Assembly (NCBI GenBank): GCA_023375675.1
Contig: JALQBC010000001.1
Location: 496,001-560,000, forward strand
Length of the DNA: 64,000 nt
DNA from: Cytospora piceicola
Lineage: Eukaryota > Ascomycota > Sordariomycetes > Diaporthales > Cytosporaceae
Direction: 5' to 3'
A model generated the notes under the pieces. That model was not told the origin of the DNA and did not search any database. It saw only the letters and a list, made by a program, of their open reading frames with translations. Below, piece by piece: positions 12,204 through 24,199 of this stretch. A program made the position numbers and the translations under genes. Numbering within the stretch: position 1 is the stretch's first letter; each line of letters opens with the position of its first letter.

Positions 12204-13419
12204 AGTAATACTAACGAAAAAGATATACTATTTATTATACGGTATAAGGTAGAACGTACCGGATACACTTTAAAAAAGTAGAAAATATTTTACTTAATAA
12301 ACGGTAATATAAAAGCTTTAATAGGTTTACCCGAAAGTTCTTTAAAAGTAAACGTTATAACCGATATTAAAAAGAAGTAAAACTAAGGTTATAAGAAGTT
12401 AAAGGCTGTTTTTTTAATAAAGGCTAATACCTTTCTTAACTTATATTAAGCCCGATAAATCCTCGATAATTTAAATCTTAATAAAAATAAAAGAGAAGGA
12501 ATAAATAGTAGAAGTAGTAAAGGTAAAGGCTATACCGAATATAAGGTTAAGTAATTATTTACCGAGCCTCGAGACTAAAAGTTTAAGGATTTTATTTATA
12601 ATTATTATTAGCTTTATAAAGAAAACTAGCCTTTTAACTTTTATTAAAAAAACGATAGCGGTTTATTATATAACTTCGACGAGTATACTAATAAGCTATA
12701 CCCGGCTATTTTTAAAACGTTTTATATTAACTTAATATAATAAGAAAAGTAAGCTTTTAAAAAAATATATTTTTATAATTAAATAAAATAATATATTTTC
12801 TACCGGCTATATAAAGTATAGGTAGTTAAAGTAGTATAAGTAAAAGGGCCTTATCTTATAGAATAATCTGATATACTAATATATCGAAGGATATAATTAG
12901 CTTTAAGGATTATATAGCTTTTAAGATTATATCTATAGCCTACTTTATATCGGAGTAAATTATATTAACGTTTTTTAATATTAATTAACTTATTATTTTT
13001 AAATTAAACTATATTATACGATTTAATACTTATAAAATACTTATAAAAAAGACTGTAAGTATAACAATAGCTTTAAATCGAAGAAGCAGCTTAATAAGCT
13101 AGTTATAAAAAAAAGGAAGTTTTTAGTATAAGGTATATTTATAAAAGGCTTTATATTAATCGTATATTAACCGAAGTCCGGTAGCTAAAATAATAATCTT
13201 TAAAGCGATAAAAGTAATAACTATAACTAGCGATAATATACTTTAATTTAAATCGTTATAATATAGTTAGTTATTAACTAAAACAGTTTAAATATATTTA
13301 AGTAGATATTAAATTTAAGCTTATTAAGCAGTCTATATTTCTCTTACTTTATACGCTATACTTTACAGATAAGACTTTTAAAAACTAACTATAAGAAATT
13401 ATATAAATAATTTTATTTA

Positions 13420-14680
13420 AACGAGGTTAAATAGTTAGTAAATCTATTTTATATTATAAGCTATACTATAACCCGATCTGCTAATATAACCTAATTTAGC
13501 CTATTATTAAATACCGATAAGAATTTTAAAGACGACGAGAACTTTAATATAATATTAACTCTTTACCGTTATATTAGTTAAAAATAGTAATATTCTTATC
13601 TTTAAGTCGTTAGATTAAAAGGTAACTAGCTATATAACTAAGCTATAATACTTATTATATTTCTTAACAACTACCTTATAAATTATCTATCTTAACTTAG
13701 AACCTAAGCTAATTTAGCTAAATTATATACTTTTAATTCCTTATAAGAGAGCTTTTAAGTTTAACTAGACTATAAGTTATAACTATAGTAAGTTTTATAA
13801 CCTCTATAATAATAAAGTTAAAGGCTGTTACTATCTGCCTCGGTAGTATACCGACTTCTACTACTTCTTCCCTTTTATAAAAACTTAATCGTACTTAATT
13901 ATAATAACTAATTACTATAAATAACACGATTTAAGTTAATCTAACTTAATCGTCGCTTTTATTACTTTAAAGAGTATTAGGTTTATCTTTTTCCGACTTA
14001 AAACCTTTACCGCTATATCTACTATACCTACGAAAGCCTCGATTCCCTGTTATAACTTAACCTAATACTTAAAGATAGCGGTATATATAAAACGATTTAC
14101 TAGCTATATACTAATAAGTTGTATTTAGCTTAACTATACCTACTTTTTAAACTTTAGTTCCGATCTTTTAAAACTAGGTCGATCGATTCGAATCGATATA
14201 ACCCGAGAAGTCTTATTTTTTAAGCTAGTATAGCTTCGAAACAACTTATATTCTTTACTCCGAAATTCGTTAAAATAATAACTACTTTATAATAAAGAAA
14301 CTAAATTAATTAATTCTTATTCTTAACAATATAATAATACTACCGTATACTTACGATTTTATACGTGTTTTAAAAGTATTATAAAGTTAACTGTTTAATA
14401 AGCCTGTTATTAATACTATATACGTAAAGCTCGGGTTACTTATAATAATTTTCACTTAAAATATTACTTTATAGGCCGTTTACTAAGTTAACCTACTCGC
14501 TTTACTTCGAAATATAGTATACTTAAGCCGAGTACTTAAATACCTTTTATAAGTTCTTTTTATAAATAAACGGTATTATAAAGTTAAGTATAAGTTAGCT
14601 ATAATTTATACTCGGTAATCGGATTTAACCGCTATAAATTATAATTTTTAATAGGAAATCGGTAAGGCTAACGTTATAAG
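13420..14680 (-). pseudogene. orf4 (A copy), unrecognised protein
   Basis: The minus strand reads RLSFYKREEVVEVGILPRQ and ITYSLVKLKSSLIRN in the A copy. The B copy on its plus strand reads NKPIKRLTLQYFQNMYKIV, MAIILTNFGMRNMSYFKAM and LFGLYRFESIDLISKDRS. The two copies agree where both are legible. Phases change, so introns are possible. The gene follows orf3 on the same strand and faces orf5 tail to tail. Bases 13031-13419 hold no frame I can support. Function unknown. Confidence 0.4.
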
Positions 14681-14769
14681 TAACGATAATAATATATAAG
14701 GTAAAATAAAATCTAAAAAAACTATTAAAAAAAGCCTTTATATCTTCTCCGATATTCTTTTAAATATAG

Positions 14770-16240
14770 ACCGACTAACCTTTAAGACTAATAGCTATAT
14801 CTTTAGTAGCTTAATCGCCTAAGACGTTTTTCTTTATAAGTTTAGTCTTTTATAAGTATAGCTAGCTTTTATATAAGTTTTTTAAAAGTAGGCGTAAATA
14901 AATACGCTTTAAACAGATCCCGCGATATAGCCTTAGTAATATCTCGAAGCTCTTTAATAATATTATATTAAATACTAGATAAATATAAGTTATTAAAAAG
15001 AGAAAACGAAAAATTAAATCTTTTAGAAGTTATTAAGTTCGGATAAGCTATAGTCGGTGCTTAACTTTATTTATAATTTAGTCTGCTAGTAAAAGGATTA
15101 GTATTTATAAAGCTAAGTCTAGTATTTCGGGAAAGGCTTAAGTATTAGTTAAAGTATATTTTATTTTCGGCTAAACTATTAATTACAGGCTAGACTATAG
15201 TTATAGGCTATTTAACAATAGTTTACTTAACGACCGAACGACTAACGATAGGTTATTTAATAATAGTCTACTTCGTAACTAAACGACTAACGACAGGTTA
15301 TTTAATAATAGTCTACTTAATAACCGGATAATTAACGATAGGTTATTTAACGATAGTTTATTTAACGACCGAATAACTAGTAACAGGCTAATTAATAACA
15401 GGCTAATTAACGACAGGCTAATTAATAACGGGCTAATTAGCGATAGGCTAATTAGTAATAGGCTAATTAACAACAGGCTAATTAACGATAAGCTGATTAG
15501 CTATAGGCTATTTAATAACTTAATGTTTAATAATAAGCTAAATAGTAATAAGTTAACTAACGAAAAGATAATAAACAACTATAAGCTAACTAGCGACTAT
15601 AGGTTAGTTATTTAACGTTATATTGTTAAAGCCCCGGATAGTAAACAGTTTAAGGTTTTCGTTAAAGATACTTAAGATCTTTCGGCAGATCTCGCCCTTC
15701 CTTATTATATAGTAAGTTACGTTAAAACTCTCTTTAGTAATACGTAGTATTTCGTCGACCTTATATTTAAGCAGCTAAGAAATAAATTTCCGAACCTTAT
15801 CCTATACCTTTACGATTATACTATTAAAATCTATAATATAAACTTAAATTACTGCTATATAGTCCTCTTTTTTATAACTATAAATAGAAAAGGTAATAGT
15901 AACGTTTATATTAATATATATCTTCTGTAAGATAATAATACTTTTATTAGTTAAAGATATATCGTAAAAGCCTATAAGCCGAAGTTAAAATATATCGGCT
16001 ATAATAACGGTAATAGTAAGTAGGTATTAAAGGGTATAGCGTTAATTTTAATTATACTTAAAAATATTAGGTACAGATATTATAAAGTATACTAGTAAAG
16101 TATAATAGCCGTTTTAAAGGCGTATTATATATACTTCGAAAGTTTTTCGTATAATAAGGCCTTTTAAGTAAAGGTATAAAAAAAAGCTAGTATAAGTTTC
16201 CGATTTAAATAGTTAAAGTATATTTAGTAAAAGCCTTAAA
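14770..16240 (-). pseudogene. orf3 (A copy), protein with long Asn-Gln-Pro-Val repeats
   Basis: Mirror image of orf3 in B, with the repeat core at about 15190-15600. In sense frame each 15-bp unit reads Asn-Gln-Pro-Val-Val or a variant. RIP has turned each CAG of that frame into TAG, closing it, while a different frame stays open by chance and gives a 64-codon Leu/Ile/Ser frame at 15279-15473 that is not a gene. Flanking parts match the C copy, whose N-terminal region and FKKFNSISSFFNN segment are clearer. Function unknown. Confidence 0.5.
15190..15600 (-). repeat. Degenerate 15-bp tandem array inside orf3 (A)
   Basis: Repeated ggctaattaacgacaggctaa-like units with a 15-base period over some 400 bases. 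It mirrors 39840-40310 in B. C carries the equivalent array at 23130-23370 with an 18-base period. Confidence 0.85.
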
Positions 16241-16449
16241 TAACTTAAAATCTAGTTTAAAGCTTTTTTACTTTTAATTATTATAACGGCTTTAACTATT
16301 ATAGCAGGTTAAAGTAGTTACTTAATATCGGGTTTAAAAAGGTAAAATATATAACTTAAAAGGTAGATTTAGCTATATTAATTCTTTATAAAGATAGGTA
16401 GATAAACAACAAATACCTTTTAACTTTTAATCTAATAATCCCGTTAGCA

Positions 16450-18040
16450 GAAAGCCTTTATATTTTATAAACTCTTATATCGTACTTTTAAGGTTTACGC
16501 TACCTTTACCTTTTCGATATTCTCGGACTTAAGTATTACTCTTCTTTAATAAACGTTAAGATTTATATAAACACCTTACCCGCCTTTACTTCTTATTTAT
16601 AGTAGTTTTTTTATAACTTATTAAATATACGGTAGACGATACTTATAAAGTATTTTTAGTTACTTTCTTTCCTTTTCGTCTCTTTATTAGCTATCTTCTA
16701 TTAGATTTAAAGTGTTTCGAGTTATTTTTAAAGCTACTCGACCTTTTCCGAAAGTTTATCGCAGGCTATACAGGCTTAAAATAGCTCGGACTATAAAGTA
16801 TACTTAGCTTTAAAGTTATTTTCGAGCTAAGAAGTAAAAAACTCCGATAAGAATACTGCTAATTCTTTATCTTATCGTATTTAGTTTAAGATAGTAAAGC
16901 TAATCTTTAAAACCGCTTTATTCTAATTCTGCTTATTATTACCGTCTTCGAATTCGTAAGAAAGTTTCGTATTATAAACCTTAAGGTCGCTTATAAAACT
17001 AGCTTGTTAAAAGGCGGAAGCTTTTTTAGCTTACTTAACTTCGGTTATATATATTAGAATACTAGGCTATAAAGAGCTAAAGCGACTGCGCTTTATTAAG
17101 TTAAAAGTCGAAGTAGGTATAAAAGGCGTTAAAAAGGTAAGCTAGTCGGAAGCGTTTTAAACTACGCTACCGTCTTAGTTAGTAATCTCGTCGATATTTA
17201 TATTACTATATTCGGCTACTTAGTATTAGTTTATAAGTATATTCGAAAGCGCGGTAACGATCTAATACTTCTTAACTAAGCTAAATATATCGAGTACTAA
17301 GTTTAAGTAGCGGAAAATATCTGCTAGCTTATTTTTATTTACCCGGAAGTAAGATATTAATATACTTTTTATCTTTTAATTTAGCTTAATACCTACCTTA
17401 AAAAAGTAAAGCCTAAATTAAAGTTTTTTATTAATAAGTAACTTACTTTAGTTGTTAAGGTTATCGAATATAAGTACTCGCTTATAGTAGGCTTTAACTA
17501 GGTTCTCTTTATTAAGGTAGATAAACGGCTAAGTTTTCGTTATACTTTCTCTTAATTAAGATATATTAGTATAAGCTTATCGCGATATATTAGTTTAAAA
17601 TATTAAAGTTATAGGTATTAGGTTAAATAGTAACTCGGGATAATTTAATTAGTATAGTATAAATAACGAATTAAACTACCTCGGATTCCTTATAGTACTT
17701 ATATACGTTACTTACTACCTTAATCGTTACCCGAGATAATTATACTAACAACTTTAATAAAGCTAACATATATTTTCGTACTTTAAAATCTACCGATTAA
17801 ATATACCGGCTAGTATATAGTTTATTAAGCTTTTCTACCTTTCCTTTTAACGGTCTATAGTACTATTAATATTATTTTAATATACCTGTTATTTTCTTTT
17901 AAGCCTTACCCGACTAAGCAGGTAAGAGAAGCTATTTTATATTAACCATCAGGTCTTTATTATATACTTAGCAGGCCTGTCGTCGTCGTACCTATCTGCT
18001 TTTATAGTCTCCTTTACTTAAAGCTACTTAATAAGGCCGT
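16450..18040 (-). pseudogene. orf2 (A copy), coiled-coil protein
   Basis: Mirror of orf2 in B. The N-terminal region, RIP stops read as Gln, gives RLQKELKKLREQVQVYGLIK near 18040-17980 and matches B (RLQKELRKLREQVQVYGLIK). The C-terminal part corresponds to the Lys/Glu/Gln heptad region seen best in C and B. It is divergent from orf1, with the shared upstream region between about 18040 and 18170. Function unknown. Confidence 0.45.
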
Positions 18041-18169
18041 ATACCTATACCTATTCCCTTAACTTCTTTAGTTCTTTCTGTAAACGTATTATCCTAGTAA
18101 AAGGGCATCTCTTCTCGTATTAAGCACCTACGACAGTAAGTATACCTATCTACTACGGCTTCGAAATAA

Positions 18170-19270
18170 CACCGCCTTAGAACGCCTGTAAATAAAACTA
18201 GCCTTAAAGCACTAACGAACTAAACTAGCCTTAAAGCACTAGCGAACCAGACTAGCCTTAAGGTACTAGCGAACTAAACTAGCCTTAAGGCACTAACGAA
18301 TAAAACTAGCCTTAAGGTACTAGTAAACAGTACTAACCTTAAAACGTAACGCGTTTTATATATAACGATCCTGTTATACCCGCCTTTAAAAAAGCCCGGG
18401 TCTACTAACCTAAAGGTTAAAATCTAAAAAACGATATAAATTATAACGACTAAGATAATAACTAAAATAATAACGATAATATCGATAAAGATAGCGATAA
18501 AGACGATAAGGCAGACGATAAGAAACGTATTAAGGCAGATAATAACCGTAATACCTTAATACTTATAGGTAAAATAACGTAATTAAATATCTCCGATAAC
18601 TTTTAAGCTTATTTAAATAAAAAACGTTATACGAAGTTAGATATTAAAAGTAAAAGATAAGAGGCTTTAAAGACTAAGATTAACCCGAATAACATGTCTT
18701 TTATATATATTATCGTTTATAATAGTCTTTAAGCTATAAGTATTTAGCCGGAAGACGAGCTTTATACGAAAATGTTCCCGGTTTTACTTAAAGGTTTTCG
18801 AGCAGCCGACGAAAAAAAAAGTAGTTTAAATAATAAAATCTTTATATTCTTTAAAAAGGCAGGAACAGGTATTAAACGCGATAACGATAGCGATAGTTTT
18901 ATTTACTAAGGGTTTTCGTTTAATTCCGAATACCTTAAAGCTAACTTCTTTATCTAATACTACTTATAAGTATATAGCTATATTATATTTATAAACTAAA
19001 TATACTATTAAGCTAAGTATTAACCTTTATATTAATAGTTTATTTATTATTAGAACCGTTATATAAAGAAGTAAAGACTAACCGTAAAAAGTTAACGTAA
19101 AAAAGCTAATACTTAAGTTAATAAAACTACGGTAAAGGTTAAGGTTAAGGCTAAACTATATAAAATCTTAATAGTAGTATAATATAGACTTATAGTCTTA
19201 GATAATAAGTACTTATTATAAAACTAACCTAAACCCTTATATAACGCTTTTAAGCTATTAAACAGTAAAA
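18170..19270 (+). pseudogene. orf1 (A copy), nonapeptide-repeat and acidic protein
   Basis: In one continuous phase the frame reads GFEITPPQNA, then five nine-residue repeats (Pro-Gln-Ser/Gly-Thr-Asn/Ser-Glu-x-Asn-Gln), then IPAFKKARVYQPKG, an Asp/Lys/Asn-rich acidic stretch at about 18440-18530, YTKLDIKSKRQEALKTKINP, PEDELYTKMFPVLLKGFRA and QFIYYQNRYIKKQRLTVKS. Orf1 in C and E keeps the second half almost position for position but lacks the nonapeptide array. The stop is not certain in A because RIP stops continue to the TIR. No family recognised. It is the only gene on its side of the divergent promoter region and lies next to the TIR. Confidence 0.55.
18202..18336 (+). repeat. 27-bp tandem array inside orf1 (A), 5 copies
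   Basis: Units begin at 18202, 18229, 18256, 18283 and 18310. The period is a multiple of three and the array is in frame with orf1, giving nine-residue repeats. B has seven copies at 37092-37280; C and E have none. Confidence 0.9.
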
Positions 19271-19340
19271 TTCTTATAGTTTAAGACCTTTTATAGGCCT
19301 TATAATATATTTAAAACCTTTTTATTATAACCTTAAGCAC

Positions 19341-19488
19341 GATATAAGGCTTTCGCCTTCCTCCGATAAAAAATAAAGAAAATCGCCTGTTTTAGCATAA
19401 TATCGAATAACAGGTTTTTAAAGACTATTTAGTTATATAGTTTTCTACGTTTTATTTTAAAGAGAGGGGGTAGCGTAGGACAAGGGGG
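19341..19488 (-). repeat. Right terminal inverted repeat of A
   Basis: Its reverse complement begins CCCCCTTGTCCTACGCTACC and aligns along its full length with 1754-1900. It is followed by TTAA at 19489-19492. Confidence 0.85.
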
Positions 19489-19492
19489 TTAA
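19489..19492. repeat. TTAA target-site duplication, right of A
   Basis: Second copy of the TTAA flanking element A. The sequence that follows (aagcagtc) matches the right flank of element B at 53736. Confidence 0.7.
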
Positions 19493-19728
19493 AAGCAGTC
19501 AAAAGCCTATACCGAGTTACTCTACAGTATAATTCAGAGCACTGTAAATGAACTTAAGTTAATAGAGTAAGAGCTGTGCATATCCCGTAGCTATAGAACG
19601 CTTGCTACTCTGCGTGCTCCGGAAATAAATGGTAAGAGATTTATACATGTTCGTTCCTATATTTAGATGAACTTCTACATGTTCGGCCCGCAATAAACAT
19701 CTACAGGCAGGTATATAGTCTATATAAA
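19493..19728. other. Little-mutated island at the left end of C
   Basis: Bases 19561-19620 contain five TG and one CA, unlike nearly all other lines of the window. Motifs such as gagctgtgcatatcccgtag and ctactctgcgtgctccgg look unmutated. The homologous stretch in E (53740-53950) is more TA-rich. No gene is visible; it lies downstream of the orf1 stop codon. Confidence 0.65.
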
Positions 19729-20530
19729 TTACACCTCGGATTTCTGAAAATCGGCACTCTTATCTAACATTTCCGGTTCGGTTAATTCGTACTAACCTTT
19801 ATCAGCTAGCCTACGCTTTTTTATATAACAGTTCCGGTAATAAATAAACTGTTTTAAGGCTTAGTATAAGGTCCGGGAAAGTATAACGTAGTTATATACT
19901 TATAGGTAGTACTATATAAGGAAGTCGGCGTAAAAGAAGTTATAATCTAACGTATAACCTCGGTAAATAAATTAGTTGTTATTATACCGGATCTTTATTC
20001 CTGCCCTTTAAAAGAATATAAAGACTTTATTATTTATACTATTCTCTTTATCGGTTATTTAAAAAGCTTTAACTAAAATAAAGAAGATTTTTATATATAT
20101 TTTATCTTCCGGCTAAATACCTTTAACCTAAAAACTATTATAAACGATAACGTATATTAAAAAGGTATTATATAAGTTTATTTTAGTGTTTAAAGCCTTC
20201 TATATTCTGTCTTTAATATTTAAGCTTTTATTACGTCTTTTTAAATAAGCTTAAAAGTTATTAGAAATATTTAGCTATACTACTTAGTCTATAAACGTTA
20301 AAGTACCGGGTTTATTATTTACCCCGGTACCCCTGTTTTTATCGTTATTATATTCGTTACTGTTTTTATTATCGTTTTCGTTACTGTTTTCGTTATCGTC
20401 TTTATTACTGTCTTCGTTATTATCTTCGTTACTATCTTCGTTACTATTTTTATCGCTATTTTCGTCGCCGTCTTCGTTACTATTCTTATTGTTTTAACGC
20501 TTAGGTTTATAGACCTAGGCTTTTTTAAAG
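19729..20530 (-). pseudogene. orf1 (C copy), acidic protein
   Basis: The minus strand from about 20530 reads IPYFKKAQVYKPKR, then a long Asn/Ser/Asp/Glu run (20335-20490), then PGTLTFIDQVVQLNISNNF, PEDKMYIKIFFILVKAFQ and QFIYYRNCYIKKRRLADKG, and ends YELTEPEMLDKSADF, QKSEV and TAA at 19731-19729. The last 40 codons hardly contain RIP stops, so this stop codon is probably real. It matches A orf1 without the nonapeptide array. No enzyme motif seen; the acidic part is probably disordered. Function unknown. Confidence 0.6.
20335..20490 (-). repeat. Low-complexity acidic coding run in orf1 (C)
   Basis: Repeats of ttcgttactgtc-like triplets, minus-strand Asn-Ser-Asn-Glu-Asp. E has a shorter version at 54550-54665. 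Expansion and contraction of the run explain length differences between copies. Confidence 0.8.
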
Positions 20531-20699
20531 TAAGGTATAGTAAGATTATTATATAGGTAGCGTATTATAGTTTCGTTTAAGTTATAGCGGTTTTAAGGCG
20601 GTACTATTATAAAGCTATAGGCTAAGTTTATTATTATAGGTGTTTAACTTATAAGAAAAAATACTTTTTCGTTAAAGTTTAATAACGTATTATTTTAAA

Positions 20700-22170
20700 G
20701 AGATAAGGTAATAAGTAAGGTATAACAGCGAAAAGCCTGTTAAACAGATAATAAAAACTTAGTAGTTAATATAAAACCGATATTCGCTTTATAAGGTTTT
20801 TATCTGTTTAGTCGGGTAAGGTATACCGATTTTTAAAGAACGCGGCAGGTATATTAAGATATTATTAACCGACTATTATAAACTGCCGATAAAGAAACAG
20901 AAAGACTTAGTATACTATATATAAAAGGTAATAGGCTTTTTAGCCGACGAATTCTAAAGTATACGTTAGCTTTATTAGTATTATCCCCTCGAATTACGAT
21001 TAAAGTAGTTATAGTATATATAAGTACGGCTAAGGCAGAAACTTATAATTAAATATTATACTAACTAAACCTTCCCGAATTATTATTATTTAAACTAATA
21101 TATTATAATAAGCCTTTATTAATATATCTTAGTTAAGAAAGGGCTTAATAAAGACTAAGCCGTTTATTTACTTTAATAAAAAAAACCTAGTTAAGGCTTA
21201 CTAGAAGTATATACTTATATTCGATAACTTTAACGATTAAGGTAAGCCTTTTACTAATAAAAAGCTTATAGTTAAGTTTTACTTTTTCGAAACGGGTATT
21301 AAGCTAAGTTAAGAGATCGAGAGTACGTTAATATCTTAGCTTTAAAACAGAAATAAAAATAAGTTAGTAAATATACTCTGTAGCTTCGACTTAATAATTA
21401 ATATATTTAGCTTAGTTAAGAAGTATTAGATTATTATTATGCTTTCGAATATACTTATAAATTAGTATTAAGATACCGAATATAGTAATATAAAGATTAA
21501 CGAAACTATTAGCTAAAACGTTATTATAACTTAAAACGTCGGCGGCTAAAGTATTACGTTTATATCTTTAGCTTTAACTACTTAATAAGAAAAGCGTTAT
21601 TATCTTAGCTTTATATAGTTTAATATTTAAATATATTTAGCTTAAGTTAAGTAAGCTAAAAAAGCTTCTGCTTTTAAGCGAGGTAATCTTATAGATAAAC
21701 TAAGGTTTTATAATAAAAAATATTCCTTCGGAGTAGGTAATTATAAGTTAAACTAGAATAAGGTAGCGTTAAAGATTAGGTTAGCTATTTTAAAATAGCT
21801 ATATTATAATAAAGAACTAATAGGCTTTTTATTAAAATTCTTTACTTTTTAGCTCGACGATAATACCTTTAGAAAAAAATATATTTTATAAGCCGAGCTA
21901 TTATAGGCTTATATAGCTTACGATAAACTTTTAAAGAAGGTCGAGTAGCTTTAAAAGTAACTTAAAGTACTTTAAATTTAATAGGAATTAGCTAATAAAA
22001 AGATAAAGAAGAAAGAAAAGACTTAAAAACAGGTTATTTCTATTACTAGCCGTATATTTAATAATTTATAAAAGAACTACTAAAAGTAAAAAGTAAAGGT
22101 AAGTAAAGTGTTTTTATAAATTTTAAATATTATTAGAAAAGAGTAATATTAGTCTAAGAATATTAACTTA
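20700..22170 (+). pseudogene. orf2 (C copy), coiled-coil protein
   Basis: The first part (20700-21240) reads KPVKQIIKTQQLIQNRYSL, IKILLTDYYKLPIKKQKDL and YPLELRLKQLQYMQVRLRQ. After a phase change near 21150-21240 it reads TKPFIYFNKKNLVKAY, IFDNFNDQGKPFTNKK and KKYILQAELLQAYIAYDK, followed by a clear coiled coil, LLKKVEQLQKQLKVLQIQQE, and a Lys-rich end. B gives LLKKVEQLQKQLEVFQIQQK at the same place. A competing phase through 21240-22100 has more stops and was set aside. About 430 legible codons. No catalytic motif seen. Confidence 0.55.
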
Positions 22171-22399
22171 TAAATACTTAAAAAATAAAGGTAGCGTTAA
22201 CGTTAAAAGGAATAATACGGTAGTTTATAATTAAGATATAAAGGCTTTTATAGCTAGCGTTTATTAACTACTAACAGAATTATTTAAACTAAAAGTTAAA
22301 AGATATTTATATTTATTTAAGTAGTTATTTTAAAAAATACTATATCTTTTTATACTTTAAGTATTATATCTTTACTATTTTAAGCCCGAGATTAGTTAT

Positions 22400-24150
22400 T
22401 TACTATCTTTTTTAATACTTTTTAGTAATATACTTTCTTTAGACGGTAACGGCTATTATTACTATAATAGTTAGGTATATAGAAGGTTCGAGCTAGATAT
22501 TTAAGCTGTTTAAAGTTCTTATTAAACCTATTTTAGTTATAGCTTTAAGATCGGAAATATATATTAACTTTCTACTTTTATTTAAAACCTTATCGTATAA
22601 GAATATTTCGAAGTATATATAGAAAAACGCCTTTAGAATAGCTACTATATCCTATATAATATTAATATTTTATAATTTCGACGTAAGTATAGCTACTACT
22701 ACTTACTTTAAAGGCCTATTTACTACTATTACTACTATTATAGCCGATAAACTTTAGCTTTAGCTTATAAGCTACTATAATATATCTTTAACTAATAAAA
22801 GCGTTATTATTTTATAGAAGATATATATTAATCTAGATATTACTACTATTTTTAATACTTATAGTTATAAAAGGAAAGACTATATTATAGTAATCTAAGT
22901 TTATACTATAAACTTTAATAGTATAATTATAAAAGCTTAAAATAAAGTTCGGAAGTTTATATTATAGCTTTTTAAATATAAGGTTAACGATATATTACGT
23001 GTTATTAAAGAGAGCTTTAGCTTAACTTTCTATATATTAAAAAAAGATAAGATCTACTAAGAAATCCTATATATTTTTAATAAAGATCCCGAGCTACTTA
23101 CTATCTTAAGCTTTAATAATAATATTTTAAAAGAAGACTAGCTTATAGTTACTAAACAGTTTATAGTCGCTAATTAGCCTACGGTTATTAAACAGCTAAT
23201 AATTATCCGATAGCTTATAGTTATTAACTAGCTTACGGTTATTAACTAGCTTATAGTTATTAACTAGCTTATAGTTATTAACTAGCTTATAGTTACTAAC
23301 TAGCCTGTAGCTGTTAAACGGCCGGTAGTCTTTAATTAGCTTATAGCTGTTAGTCGGCCGGTAGTTTTTAAATATTTACAGGCCGCTATTACTAAACAGC
23401 TTATAATTAATACCTTAGCCGATAATAAAGAAGATACTAACTAGCTCTATTTAAGCTAGTCTTAAGCTGTTTACCTTAGATTTATAAATACTAACCTTTT
23501 TATAAGCAGACTAAGTTATATATAAGGGTAAAAGTAGGCCTTATAAGGTTAAGCTACTACTTATCCAGACTTAGCTAGTTTTAAAAAGTTTAATTCTATA
23601 TCTTCTTTTTTTAATAATAATTAATCGTTTAATATTTAATATAATATTATTAAAAAGCTTTAAAATATTATAAAAGCTATATCTCGGGATTCGTTTAAGG
23701 CGTATCTGTTTATTTTTACCTTTTTTAAACTTATATAGAAGCTAGCTACGTTTATAAAAAACCTAATTTAGTAAAGGAAGAGGCTTAAAGAGATAGAGCT
23801 ATAGCTCTACTATAATTTCTTTAAAGAATATTACTAATAATAGCGGTTAAAACCGACCTTCGAGTACGGAATATAGCTAACTTATTTACTTAACTGCTTA
23901 AAGTATTAGTAGTTATAATTATAATATAAGACGTTATAAAGCTATTATAGTTTTTATAAAAAGAAAGTAGAAAAATTTATAAATTATTAGTTTTAAACTT
24001 ACTTAGCTACTCTTATACCTATTAAGCTACTTAAAGTAACTTACTTTATATTTATAGCTATATTATCTAATTTTAAGTATATTTAAGGTTTATACGTAAA
24101 TATATTAAGTAAATATTCGAGTAGATAAAATATATTTATATAGGTTCGGT
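22400..24150 (+). pseudogene. orf3 (C copy), about 580 codons, Gln-Leu-Ile-Val repeat protein
   Basis: One phase can be followed from about 22400 to 24150. The N-terminal part reads VRYIEGSSQIFKLFKVLIKP, LRSEIYINFLLLFKTLSYKN, ISKYIQKNAFRIATISY and FKGLFTTITTIIADKLQLQL. Then come the tandem repeats (23130-23370), in sense frame Gln-Leu-Ile-Val-Ile-Asn. The C-terminal part reads FKKFNSISSFFNNN, FNIQYNIIKKLQNIIKAISR and KRLKEIELQLYYNFFKEYY. The FKKFNSISSFFNN segment is also in B near 40470. The repeats resemble a flexible linker or surface array. No known family recognised. Confidence 0.6.
23130..23370 (+). repeat. 18-bp tandem array inside orf3 (C)
   Basis: aactagcttatagttatt-type units recur head to tail, six codons each, in the orf3 frame. 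A and B have 15-bp units at the same place. Confidence 0.85.
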
Positions 24151-24199
24151 AAAAGAAACTTTTTCCTTTAGCTTTCGGTAAATATATCTTTTCTTTTTA

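Larger units (their letters stand above)
11240..13030 (+). pseudogene. orf5 (A copy), about 590-codon protein with SNTDITFF repeats
   Basis: The frame opens near 11240 and includes four 8-residue repeats (SNTDITFF, NNTDITSF) encoded by a 24-bp array at 11333-11428. It then reads FIDFGVIKGDKAFLYIKERL, KTFNPDIDIQKVL, FNILYLIDFLVNFFISVSKY, a poly-Asn or poly-Gln run at 12183-12203, IGLPESSLKVNVITDIK and YNFDEYTNKLYPAIFKTFY. C gives YNPDKYTNKLYLTVFQTLF at the matching place, showing protein-level conservation over a large DNA divergence. I do not recognise the family. It converges with orf4 on the minus strand. Confidence 0.6.
1754..19488 (-). mobile_element. Element A: complete 17.7 kb TTAA-flanked TIR element, reversed relative to B
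   Basis: The element is bounded by TTAA at 1750-1753 and 19489-19492 and by 147-148 bp inverted repeats. Its whole length matches the reverse complement of element B (35945-53731): TIRs, heptamer array, 24-bp and 27-bp arrays, Pro-Gln repeat and all nine decayed genes come in mirrored order. Differences seen in aligned stretches are mostly transitions, so A and B were near-identical before RIP. Strand is given with B as reference. The TTAA target and CC-rich ends resemble piggyBac-type termini, but no transposase was identified. It carries orf9, orf8, orf7, orf6 and orf5 on the plus strand, orf4, orf3 and orf2 on the minus strand, and orf1 on the plus strand. Confidence 0.85.

Noticed and set aside
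15279..15473. 64-codon open frame on the minus strand, Leu/Ile/Ser repeats
   Set aside because: It is an out-of-phase reading of the 15-bp array in orf3. The sense phase, Asn-Gln-Pro-Val, is closed by RIP stops.
1754..19488. Maverick/Polinton
   Set aside because: Size and TIR length fit, but the target duplication is TTAA rather than 6 bp and I read no DNA polymerase B, ATPase or capsid motif. Not excluded, since RIP hides much.
1754..19488. Starship element
   Set aside because: No tyrosine-recombinase captain was recognised near either end, and long TIRs are not typical of Starships.
20700..22100. Alternative phase of orf2 reading Arg/Tyr-rich protein
   Set aside because: It has more stops than the chosen phase from about 21240 on, and the chosen phase has the coiled coil conserved between B and C.
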